Shown in pieces: positions 11,050-21,584 of a DNA stretch of 64,000 nt. The stretch is from positions 40,193,079-40,257,078 of the forward strand of contig CM049309.1 in NCBI GenBank assembly GCA_026874595.1, written 5' to 3'. A program made the position numbers and the translations under genes. Each line of letters opens with the position of its first letter. Position 1 is the first letter of the stretch. The notes below the pieces were generated by a model. The model worked only from the letters and a program-made list of their open reading frames with translations, had not been told where the DNA came from and ran no database searches. This stretch comes from Sipunculus nudus. Lineage: Eukaryota; Annelida; Sipuncula; Golfingiida; Sipunculidae.

Positions 11050-12315
11050 CTGAGATTGTTGAAATTGTACTTGAGTGTTCGTAGTTGTGGCCCCGGATTC
11101 ACGTCTTTTTAGGCCGACCTGCAAATCACAAAGCCGGTGTAATTACATCTTAATACATACAAAGGACAAAACAAAGGGATTCACAAAATTATGTTTTATC
11201 AATTTAAATTTATATACATGTGTGTGCGTGTGTGTTATACATATTTTTCATTTATTTCCTTGCCAGGCCGACCACTTGAATCATGTAATAAAACATTATA
11301 TTCATGAAACATTATAATAATAATAAATACTGTATATTTATGTGCAATGAGAAATGTTAAACCTGTGAGTGTTGAAATTGTACTTGTGTCTTCATAGTCG
11401 TGAATCTGGGTTGTTTTCAGAAGACGACCTAAAATTCACAAACCCATGTATAATAAGTACCTTAAAACAAAAAAATGGGAGTTTTACATTATGATATTCA
11501 ATAAGACAGAAAATAATGTAACCAACCTGTATATCATGTCCTAAAACATGATATAAATGAAACAATTTTAATAATAAATTCTTTGTGCGTGTGCAGAGAG
11601 AAAAAGTTTAACCTGAGATTGTTGACATTGTCCTTCGTAGTGCTGGCCCCCTGTTTGTTGTTCGGGGCCGATCTGTAATAATTGTAGGCCGACCTGTATA
11701 TCATGTCACAGAACATGATATTAATGAATCATTTTATTAAAACTGATTCTTTATGTATTCAAGTACAGATAGAAAAGTTGAACCTGGAACTGTAGAAACT
11801 GTACTTTTGTCTTCGAAGTGGAAGCCACAGGCAGTTGTTTTGTGGGCCCACCTGTAATAACTGTAGGCCGACCTGTAAAACATCAACAAATGTATATGTA
11901 TCTATGTATCTTAATAAAGGGTAAAGAAGAGGGATTTACATAATTATATTATATAAAACAGAGAATAACTGTAGGTCGACCTCTATCATATCATAGGACA
12001 TGATATTAATGAGTCATTTTATTAATATTGATTCTTTATGTATTTATGTGCAGATAGAAAAGTTGAACCTGGGACTGTTGAAATTGTCCTTTTCTCTTCG
12101 TAGTGGTGGCCCCTGGCTATTGTTTTCGTAGGCCGACCTGTAATAATTGTAGGTCGATTTGTAAATCATGTTATTAAACATGATATTTATGAATCATTAT
12201 ATTAAAATTTATTCTTCATGTATTTATGCAGAAAGAAATGTTTATAAATTGTACTTGTGCCTTTGTAGTAGTGGTCATCAGTCGTTGTTTTGGATTTCTC
12301 AGTTGAAAATTCCCT
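11050..12315 (-). repeat. Six-unit array of stalk exons (dead receptor copy)
   Basis: A unit of roughly 170-320 bases is repeated six times. Each carries a 60-69-nt mini-exon on the minus strand after an acceptor-like AG, usually opening GTCGGCC and ending with TCAACAATCTCAG or similar before a GT donor. Three units are intact in splice sites and frame: 12069-12137, 11613-11672 and 11363-11428. They encode Thr/Ser-rich linkers (for example KTTQIHDYEDTSTISTLT). The unit at 11050-11118 has a TGA, the one near 11785-11850 has a 1-nt deletion, and the first (about 12240-12315) lost its donor. All intact ones are phase 1-1. Intronic parts share the words GTAGGCCGACCTGTA and CATGATATTAATGAA. Confidence 0.8.
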
Positions 12316-12340
12316 AGATCGCCGAACGGTATAGAGCAGA

Positions 12341-12413
12341 TTGGTGTGTAATATATACACTTATGCATATATATTATTGGTGTGTAATATATACACTTAT
12401 GCATATATATATT
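12341..12413. repeat. Two-copy 36-base tandem repeat
   Basis: The units at 12341-12376 and 12377-12413 both begin TTGGTGTGTAATATATACAC and end in ATATATAT-rich sequence. They lie in the intron between the CUB exon and the stalk array. Confidence 0.85.
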
Positions 12414-12514
12414 ATTTGTTAAGTCACTAATCTGTAAAAATTTACGTTATACATGGCATCATGAAAGCGAGATTCTATATTGTGTACATACAATGGAATG
12501 TATGGTGAACTCAC

Positions 12515-13081
12515 CTGTCTGATAAACTGCCAGAAACCCTTTATAATTCACCTGTTTCTGTTCATAAGAAATCCATGATATCTCAGTTAATTTTGTATTC
12601 ACAGGACGTTTCGTTTTATCGTCACACAGTTTTGTGCATCCAACTTTTACAGTTTAATGGCAGTCAAGCGCGGTAAGGTTCACATCCCTTTATTGAGCAC
12701 GAACTCATATGTACACGTCATCCTTTTCGACGCTGTGGGGTAGTTTTTACTAGCGATGACGCCATACCCGCTCTGCTCGTCGGCTAAGTTTTTTTGGTAT
12801 CTAAGCCTACAAGATGTGTGCACGTGACCTTGTGGAACGTAGTTAAAAATTATTTCTATTCTAAACATATCAGCTTCATATGTGCATGTGTTCTTCACAG
12901 TGCATTTGTTTTGGAACTTGTATATAGCATTCATGAGTCCCAAGCGATACGTGTAACACTGACCAAATCCGTATTCATGCTTAACATAGGTCACATTTGT
13001 GATGACAATCAACTTGTTGTCGTCGCAAGAAACTGTTTCCCCATCAGGTCCGTATTTCGGATATTCCAATTATTTCTTTAG
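12515..13081 (-). pseudogene. Lectin-CUB ectodomain exon, disrupted
   Basis: Homologous over its length to 24608-25174. Acceptor AG (13083-13082) and donor GT (12514-12513) survive. It reads SCDDNKLIVITNVTY, CKFQNKC-like and CRLRYQ segments, then SGYGVIASKNYP and MTCTYEFVLNKGM. Just after that, a 5-base loss shifts the frame; a TAA then replaces the Tyr codon of the LDCHYT motif. Near the 5' end two bases are lost relative to paralogues (before EYPKYG). The later part, SYEQKQ and GFLAVYQTG, is readable in another frame. Three lesions mean this copy cannot encode the normal ectodomain. Confidence 0.85.
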
Positions 13082-13612
13082 CTATTAAAAAAATATAAAA
13101 TAGTACACATATCATAGAATATTTCTTAGCTTATAGTGATTAGTCATAGAAAATTATTATTTAACAAAACTCTGTTGGGTGTATATTGTTAAACCATTCT
13201 AGGTTAAGTCCATCAACATCTGGTAGGGAAATTTAAACAATGGTATTTTTCCTAGGCTCCTGTCAAGGCAAAATCTTTCGATGGCACTTATCATGACTCA
13301 TGTTAAGACTTTAATTATTTGAGTTCCGGTTCGTAATGCTTTTATACATAATTATATAATAAAGATTTTTCAGTATTGGGGCATATTTTATCTCCAACTT
13401 TTTCTCAGCTTTTACTTTTGTCACTGGTGTGATGTCACTGATGTGGTGTATCGGTGTGGCTTTAGTAAACCAGATATATTTTTACACGCTGATGAAAAGT
13501 AGCACAGATGAAATCGTCTGATTACACGTACAAGCACACACACATACGCACACACTGCTATATAAAAAAAAATTCAAAACTTATATCCAGTATTTTACTT
13601 ACGTTTGGGAAA
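13082..13612 (-). other. Intron between signal-peptide and ectodomain exons (dead copy)
   Basis: It aligns with the intron at 25175-25797 (shared CACACATACGCACACACTGCTAT-like stretch and CTTTCGATGGCACTT-like stretch). I see no exon inside. Confidence 0.5.
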
Positions 13613-13683
13613 TATCTGCAGGTTTTTTAAAACAGAAACATAAAATAAATCAAGCTCTGTATGAATCCCTTCCTCATAGCTAT
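13613..13683 (-). pseudogene. Dead signal-peptide exon
   Basis: This matches the signal-peptide exon at 25798-25876 (KKGFIQALVLCFCFQRTLQIF). The donor GT after CCCAAAC at 13613 is kept. The ancestral ATG has become ATA, and a downstream ATG at 13677 gives RKGFIQSLIYF, then a frameshift and stop within the hydrophobic core. With the broken ectodomain exon this confirms the copy is a pseudogene. Confidence 0.75.
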
Positions 13684-13830
13684 GGTTATTGTCGGCTAAA
13701 TAAAAGTGACGCTGTATCAGGGATGCCCCTCGTCAGCCAAACTGTTTCGCAACTGGCTTCCGCGTTAATAAGTATTTATCCACATTTTGATAATGAAAAT
13801 ATACCATGGTACACACAGTGTCCTCCATTG

Positions 13831-13845
13831 CCAGCAGGTGGAGCT
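13831..13845 (-). promoter_or_regulatory. Conserved upstream box CCAGCAGGTGGAGCT
   Basis: It lies about 155 bases before the dead signal-peptide exon. Related boxes lie upstream of the other copies: 26001-26015 (AGAGAAGGTGGGGC), 42073-42088 (CCGCAAGGTGGCACTG) and 51010-51025 (CCGCAAGGTGGCGCTG). The core resembles the CTCF consensus, but a shared promoter element of another kind, or plain homology of duplicated flanks, is equally possible. Confidence 0.35.
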
Positions 13846-14529
13846 ACGTAATCTCCGATAAACTGCCGTTCGGCCTTTTCATATCGAAGATATGGATGAT
13901 ATAAATTAAATCGATACTAGCCAGATCCCCGGCACCGTATACAAACGTATTTACACTTAGAGCACATGTGGATCGGCCAAGGAAAATAAACAGTTGATGT
14001 CAAATCAGCGGCTACATTTTCATAAATGATAAGAATCACGGGGAAATAATGCTAACCGCTGTATACACAGTGCTTTGTTATCATGATTATGTCCCTGGCA
14101 AGATAACATGTACCCTTTGCTATATTATGAGCATTGTCACAGAACACATTTCCATTGCAATAAGTCATCCTCGGTAAAATGTTTTAGGTATCTATCCTTT
14201 TTAACATAAATAAAACTAATACTTACACAGACAAAATTAAATTTTAAAACTTACATAGCGCAGTTGGTAATTCAGATTTCTCAAAATAAAGAAAAACCTA
14301 CATTTTAGGGTTAACTTTCTTAGAACCATTATGATGCGTGAATTCTATAACTATATTGTTCTAATTCCTGCTTTTTATTTCAGGACAACGAGTGAAACAA
14401 ACAAGAGAAAACTAGTCGTACCAAGAATTACTTGATTCAAAAGAGTAACGGAATTATAAACGTCATTATTTTGTGTTATGCGGGGAAAAAAGTAATATTC
14501 TTGTAAAATGTCATATTTAAGCCTTCTGC

Positions 14530-15010
14530 TGTATGAGAGGTTTTAAGAATTTATGAGATTATATTAACATTTGGGTAAAATTATTTACGGGTTTGAATTT
14601 CGGAGGTGTCCCCGAGCAAAATTTTTTTTACTCTGCCCCCGTTTGAGCTGGATTGGTGATTTTCAAAACTGACCTTTGCCGTGAATAATAGTTACAGATG
14701 ATAGATTTGCACATAAGATTTATTTTTAACCCGGGCTTTACTTTCATGTTACATAGAGTATTCCGTTTGATTGCTCACTGCTGATCGCTCGGCAACAGGT
14801 TTCTTTAGTTATCCATACAGTCGTTGATTTCTTTGTTTACACTTGATAGCGCTAATTGTTGACCAGGGGTGGATTGATCCACCAGGATGTTTCCCGGTTT
14901 GTGGATGGCATAAACAAAATATTTATGCCAGTGGACCGATTATGTTATAATTGGGCACCTGTTACTCAAGTTTCAGGGCCTATTTCTCACCCCAGGCCAA
15001 AAATTTACTT
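14530..15010. repeat. Duplicated 5' flank, partner of 27940-28470
   Basis: Shared words in the same order include TGATTTTCAAAACTGACCTT, GCTCACTGCTGATCGCT/CTCACTACTGAACGCT, TAAACAAAATATTTAT and GGGCCTATTTCTC/GGTTATATTTCTC. This shows that the 11-15 kb and 21.7-28.5 kb blocks are tandem duplicates in the same orientation. Confidence 0.75.
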
Positions 15011-16330
15011 GATGGATTATACACTTAATTATTATGATGACTTATTATATACTTATTATAATGTATGACGCAAGCTGTCAATGCCTCTTTCTTCACATTA
15101 AGCACAATTCTCCAGTAGAAATATTTAGATGAGTAGAAACATTATCGGGCGTTGTGATAGAAACCCCCCCCCCCTAAATAAAAAAGAATCTGAACTCCAA
15201 CGCCGATACAAGCCTCGATTTCCGATGTTTCGCTGTTTCCGAATTGTACTATTGGAGGGGGTTGGGACGTTTGATGTCCGCAGGACGGTAATTTATGAAA
15301 TCATAATTAGGAGAATAGAAATATCAGAATCATCGCACCTGAGGTGGGCATGCGTTCTTCTGTTGCTACATGGATTTTAAAATACACAGAGAATTCTCTG
15401 TTGTATTTGGAATGTACAAGATACATTTCTATAAGACAATTTCATTTTTACACATTTTGCTTGGATGTTCCACTAATTCCAGAATCAGAGAATGACTGAA
15501 ACATCATTTAATATATCATGAACTTAGTAGATCATTAGTGTGCACAGGTCACAGCATATAGTTATACGTGACGTTTGCGTTTAACTGGTCAAAACAATAC
15601 AATTGATATTTCCTTTCCGGGTTACATAAAGAAAAATATATAGAAAACACAGTTTTTCCTATTAACTGTGGAACAACACATATTACAAAAATATTACTTG
15701 TTACATCAGTATAAAGTAACATTTTATAAAAAGTGTCTGTGTTTTTCTTTTCCGTATTGAAAGTGTGATCGTTACGGTTTCTGTTCTCGTCACGTGTAGT
15801 CCGCTGTTGTTAGGCAGCTGTTTGTATACTTTATTAACAGTACAGTATCAACCAAGCACGGCCACAGTATTAAATCCCTTTAAACAACTGGGTTTTCCAT
15901 GGGCCATGACGCACAGCTGAATCTAAAAAAGTAGTTAATTGAGGCCGTAACTCATACATGTATGTCATAAATGGTCTCATCTCTGAGTTCATTAGAGCAT
16001 GTCTCTATATTAATAAGTTAAAAATATCCTACTGCCAATGGCTACACAATTATTTGCCTCGCTAAAATATAGCAAATAAGAGGGCCCAACCTGTTGATTA
16101 GATACACGGTCATATTACAATGCATCATATAAGAAAAAACAGCAATCAAACATTGCAATGAAGGAAGAATTAAAAAGGCAGTTTAAAAACGGTGCTCATA
16201 GTCCCAGGAAATTATGTGGTATTTGGTAGAATACAAAACATATACCTAATATATCAAACTTTGTGAAATTTATTTTGAATGAATTCAACTCGAAAGGATT
16301 TTGATAACGTATGAACGGTGACCCAGAAAA
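15011..16330. other. No recognised gene
   Basis: Small open frames only (such as 15129-15380). A word TTCTCGTCACGT followed by CTGTTGTTAGGC at about 15783-15815 recurs near 54970-55000, so part of this is a dispersed repeat. Nothing else is supported. Confidence 0.35.
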
Positions 16331-16333
16331 TAT

Positions 16334-17603
16334 AGATCACGGTGATCTACTTTTAATTTTTAGCATGTGAATTGTTAACTTCCTGGGCCTTGCGGTTAGG
16401 ATTCGTTCCAGTTATAGCCGATAGCGTCTGGCTCGGTAACTTGAGGTATGGAGTCATTTTATGCTTTCTAGAGGACTTTTTAGGACGTGTGAGCATGTGA
16501 AGTTGAACAACCTGGGTCTTACATTTACACTCTATACCTTGTTAATCAAAGGATACGGCAGTTTTTGGTTCCATAAGTCATTATTTCATAAAGATCACAC
16601 TAGCCTATTTTCTTTTTTTCTCAAAGACGGCCAATCAGGACCAGAATATTCCAGAATATATCCAGAATATTTCGTTTACGATTTTTGCCCGGTAAACAGA
16701 CTGACGGGTGGCATATGAGGTTTCGCAGTGTACCTCAGCAAATATAGGTCACAGTGACCAAGATATTGTTGTTTTCACAAAGAATCCTGGGTTTGTGGTC
16801 ACGATATATGTCCTGTAAATGATAGACGATGGCTTTCGTTGTTTTGCCACAGTGACCTATATTTTTCTTTCCACAGAAAACTTGTCTGGATAAGGTAACA
16901 TGTGAGGTTTTATGAATTAATTATCAATAAGTGTTCCAGATTTCAGGATACTGGATTAAACTCAACATGAAAAACTAATATCAATGCGGTCTCAAAAATT
17001 GAGGAAAATATACTCGAAAAACAGGAAATACACAGGTGGCGCCAAAAACCTTTAGCAGCTGATAAATAAATAAATTAACTAAGTGATGAGTAATAAACGT
17101 ACAAGGTTTCAAAAAAAGGCCCAATAATAAGCCCCATAACTCGTTAAATAAACGGTGAGGTTTTTTTAGGATCTCCCTGGATATTATAAGATTCAAGGTC
17201 CAACGGCTAAGATTTCTGCCCTGTCAAGGGGCGAAGGAAAATCGGACGAGTGATCGCTATAGATGAGCTTAAACACAGACATTGCAGGTGGCGAAAACAG
17301 TCTTCTTTTAGCATCATCAAGATCGATTAGCACTCCAAATTTCATTTACATCCGTTAAGGTTTCCTGAGCAATATAACCTTTTTCGTGTAGTTTCACTCA
17401 GAAGAGTCTTTACAAGTAAGGTGCTGGAAGCTGAGGTTTCGTCCTGTAACAGTAACCTAATTGAGGTTTTCCTTAAAGATTTTATCTGACCGCACTGGAT
17501 ATTACGTTCAAAATTACTAGGCCAAACAGTTCCATTTTCTGCCTTGACAATAGCCGTTGACGGTATTGCTGCGTAACTTGGAAAATATAGGTCACTGTGA
17601 CCT
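16334..17603. repeat. Dispersed palindrome AGGTCACNGTGACCT in a degenerate repeat
   Basis: Occurrences: AGATCACGGTGATCT at 16334-16348, AGGTCACAGTGACC at 16746-16759, the half form CACAGTGACCT at 16848-16858 and the perfect 15-base palindrome AGGTCACTGTGACCT at 17589-17603. Most are preceded by GAAAATAT or CAAATAT. The flanks show weak mutual similarity (GCATGTGAA..GTTGAAC, CCTGGG). This fits a decayed interspersed element whose core happens to look like an inverted-repeat-3 nuclear-receptor site. Confidence 0.6.
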
Positions 17604-20485
17604 TTTCCGGGTTCCTTACAGGACCTACCTGTTGTGTTGCTGGTGTACAGGTGGGACACATTTTAATCGATTTCACTCTAAATATATATAATATGACGTT
17701 AGGCTCTCGGGAAACTAACTGAATTTTACGAGTCCAAAGCAAAAATATTGGCACGGATAAATCGGAGGTTGATTCATATCGCTTTTTACTCCTTTGATTA
17801 CAATCATATTCAATTCAATATAGTAACATCCGGTTTTTTTTAGGTTTTTTTCGTATTTGCGCCTTTTCTCTTATATGGCTCAAAATTGGCACAATATTAG
17901 TAGTATAAAATGATGTAAATTGTATCCCAAGGACAGTCATTTTTCATTTTTATACATAACGTGGCATCAGCGGAACTAAAATTGAAATCCGAACATTTAA
18001 TATAGGAATGCAGAGGTATTAGAAAATGAGCGTTATATTTACAGACATTAAAGTTTTCGTGTATTAAAAGTTACACAACTTGCAGAATTACCGAAACAAC
18101 ATAACCAGGGAGACCATAATCTAACATACCATATAAATTAGTCCACACATATAAACATATAACTGGAAATACGGTGTGACCTTCCACGTGATTCGTTTCT
18201 TTTTTATATTGATTTTATGACAGTTTAAGTTATGCAATTCCTTTGAATAGTATATAGGATGAATTTTGACTACTTGTTTCCCTGTAATGACCAGTGCGGC
18301 TGAATTCGTCCTTCGGCCGCATGTAATATCTCTGCCACTTTATAACGTGTAGGATTCATTTAAAGTTTCCCATTCAAGCTGTTTCGATTTGAATGTATGG
18401 CCTATGGCGGTAATTATAGTGATAGGCAAGGTGGATGAGACATACTACATATACATAATACATGTCAAAACAATGAAACTTTGATTTATTTGAACAGCTT
18501 TGCCCCGTTATTATTTTATGTAATGATAATACGTTGATAACAGCTTATCAGCAAACAGTGATTTTTCCAACAGTTAGCACCCAACAGTCATTTCGTGAAA
18601 TATCGGTTTCATTATGAACCAGGGAGGTTATGTGCTGTAACCAGAGAGATAAGAACTATATATTTTTAGTTTCGTTGACCTTTAGTTATGCTCGGCTATA
18701 GTCATCGCATTCTGTCCGTTCGTTAACAGGGATCAAATCCTTACCAATGGACGTCTTACTTAAAATACAGTAAAAATGTCCTTAAAATCCTGAAAATAGG
18801 TCACTCTTGGTTATGGGGCCTGTTCGTGCACCCCCAGAATAATTCAAAATTTAATACAAAAGCTTGTGTATTTCAAAATTATGAATGCCATGATTCCTGC
18901 TTTGCATATTGACCATGTAAATTGCCTTAGCTGTCAAAGACTGAATTTGCTATCTGTATTTCGTCTACATTTTAACCATTTATCTGTATATGCATTTCTC
19001 AAATGACCGTAATCGTATCAGTGTCTCCACTGTGGGTTCTTCTAGTCTCATGATACGTTGCATGTTTATTGATTATCACAAGTTCTATCACCCCTGAAGA
19101 CGGGTATGGTGCCTGTATGTTTTCCTATTTTTACACATTTTTTCCTCTATTTTTGAGACTGACAAATTCCATCAATGGTACCAGTTTATAGACTGTGTTT
19201 TGACTTACAATCCTGAAACTTGACCTTATCACGACCGGTTTTGTCAGTCCCAGAAGATTGTATTGCGTCACCTGTATTTTAAAGCCACAATCAGCTGAAT
19301 ATACTTCGTCTTTAATATTTCTGATATACAATAACTATGTAAGTATTGCGTAATAATTTATTAAAATTGACATTCGTGTCCACCAACCTTTCGAAAGGAT
19401 TTGATAATCGGTTACCTTGGCCTTAATTGTATTCTGCTATTGTAAAAACCGTATAGATCAGTCATGATAAGATACAGTCTCAACATGTGTAACCCATTAT
19501 TTTAGGAAGAACCCTGTTGACCTGGTGTCAGAAGAACGAAGTTCAAGATTATATCTTCAGTCAATCTCAGTTTGGTTTTCAGGTATTCCTTTTATGAATA
19601 TTAGCCTAAGATATCATGCTAGTCAACTGAGCGTCATGAGCGTCAGACAAATCAAACTGATTTCACAATGGAGCTAATTTTCTTACTGTATTAACAAATA
19701 CAGTTTCAGCAAAGTGTGAAACTCACAGTTCACGACAGGACCGGCCCTTTGAATAGATGTACAAACTATAAGAGATCCAGTGACGTTGCAGCTGGCCACT
19801 GACGATGTTTAAAACGATAACACAGGCACAGTGTATCTAAAGAGCCTTCACCCTTGTAAATTGATGTACCAGGAAACGTTTAAGCAGTATAAACAGGACT
19901 TGCATTGTAAATTTTAGGAGTTTAATTTACAACAGCATAAAAAAGGACCTCATCGGTTTTGTTAGTACATTTCTATATACTTTAATTCCTATATCAACAC
20001 AGCCGTTTGCTCTCAAGGTAGATATACACTTGTTATGTAGAGTCCTTTTGCGGATATGGATTAATTTATATACTCTTGATGTATCCTAGTAAGAACCTTC
20101 CTTTGGTAAAATAATAAGTTCCCCAGCAAATTTACGACTCTTATTCAAGGCACTCCTTGGCGTTCCAGAATGGCAGGCCTCTTTCAGCTGCGCCGCCTGC
20201 GTCCAAATCACGATATTTACGTATATTTATTTGGTCTGGTTATAACATGGTAGTTCTTTAACCCCTAGGCAGGAATAGTATCATCTGAAACAAACCGAAA
20301 CCAGGAAGCCAGGGAATTTTACATTAAAGCAAACGTATGTTTAACTTTATGAGTGTTGATATAAACATAATTAAAGAAAAGTTACCGGCTGATACAAATC
20401 TCAATTTGTTTCATTTTTGTTGTCTTATACCGGCATTAAAAACGTGTAAAAGGAAAATAAAGAACCCGTCGGCCTATCCGTTTAC
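17604..20485. other. No recognised gene
   Basis: This is about 2.9 kb of AT-rich sequence downstream, in gene orientation, of the short-tail receptor. I searched by eye on the minus strand for a tyrosine-motif tail exon and found none. ORFs at 17342-17754 and 19131-19331 resemble nothing known. Confidence 0.35.
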
Positions 20486-20628
20486 TCAGTGTATTTGTTC
20501 TTTGTTGTTGTTTTTTTTTTTTTTTGTGTCTACTGTTCCTGTGTGGTACAGGGGAGGAGGAAGTACATCAGCTGCAGATATCATCAATATAACAAACACT
20601 GACAACAGGCCAAACCCAGTCAATAGTC
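20486..20628 (-). CDS. Transmembrane exon with lost donor and short basic tail
   Basis: Homologous to the TM exon at 38554-38635. The acceptor (20630-20629) is intact; the coding sequence reads LLTGFGLLSVFVILMISAA then DVLPPPLYH. Where the paralogues have CACAG followed by GT, this has CACACAG followed by GA at 20538-20537. Reading on gives a Lys-run, Asn-run and a TGA at 20488-20486. The poly-T tract on the plus strand (20511-20525) sets the frame, so one slipped base would change the end. Confidence 0.55.
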
Positions 20629-21506
20629 CTTATATTATTATAATTATGATTATAATTTATACCATTAATATAATTTTTTTATTTATTCATTTATTTTAAA
20701 ATTTTTAATAACTTAAGACTTTTAAAACGCCAACACGTCGCTTCCGTTTTAGACCAATTATTCTGATGATATAAGAACATGACATTTTACAAAATTAATA
20801 ATTGTATTTGCAAATTATGCATAAAGACTCCAGTCCGACCCGATGAAACCTTATTTTCCTCCGCTTAAACGTTCCTATCAAACGTGTCTCTGTAAGTATC
20901 AAGATGGACATGAGAGTACATACATTTTTCTCTTTCTGGGTAGTCTTCAGGCAAATGCAGTCCCTTTTACTTCTTGATATTCTTGGTCACACAGAGTGAT
21001 TCAGGATTCCAGAGGGAGTTTCTGATTGATGTTAAACTACACTTGGGACAGGATCATTTTCCTTCCAGATGTTCGACACCTGCAAGTAAAATACTCCCGC
21101 AGAAAATGTGTTACCGCTGTACATAGGTGGTTACAGGTAAAGAGGCACGAGGAAACTCACAGGGTGACCGATGTTATAGTAGGACAATATATTTATATAT
21201 TGAATATTAATTGAAGTTAAGAACGGACCGCCTCCGATTTTCTTTAAATTCGATATGTATACTTTTCATTATGCAAGAATCGGGTTCCTCCTTGTCACCT
21301 TTGTTATCACTATTGTTATTGCTTTAATACACCAACTTACCATACAGGAAATAGCAGCAATCTGAACTACAAGCATGGTCACAAACAACTCACCAGGGAA
21401 TTAGTAAGAATCTGTGAGAAGTATTGTTTAAATATCATGCTTTAGAAGATTAAACCGTGTGTGCAAAATATGAAGGCATGCACATTCCAGGCTGTGTTCT
21501 GGCAAA

Positions 21507-21584
<78 letters not shown>

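Noticed and set aside
11041-12315. CRISPR-like array (regular repeats with spacers)
   Set aside because: Repeats are long, diverged, contain splice-bounded coding mini-exons and occur in a eukaryotic gene; nothing fits CRISPR.
17342-17754. Overlapping minus-strand ORFs of 105 and 90 codons
   Set aside because: No family resemblance, no splice context, and the AGGTCAC palindrome repeat runs through them.
19710-19790. Plus-strand tail-exon relic suggested by CACAGTTCACGAC
   Set aside because: Only 13 bases match and the flanking codons do not follow the tail sequence; it is on the wrong strand for the nearby receptor.
20337-20699. 120-codon plus-strand ORF
   Set aside because: Antisense to the TM exon of the short-tail receptor; its phenylalanine run is the poly-T tract.
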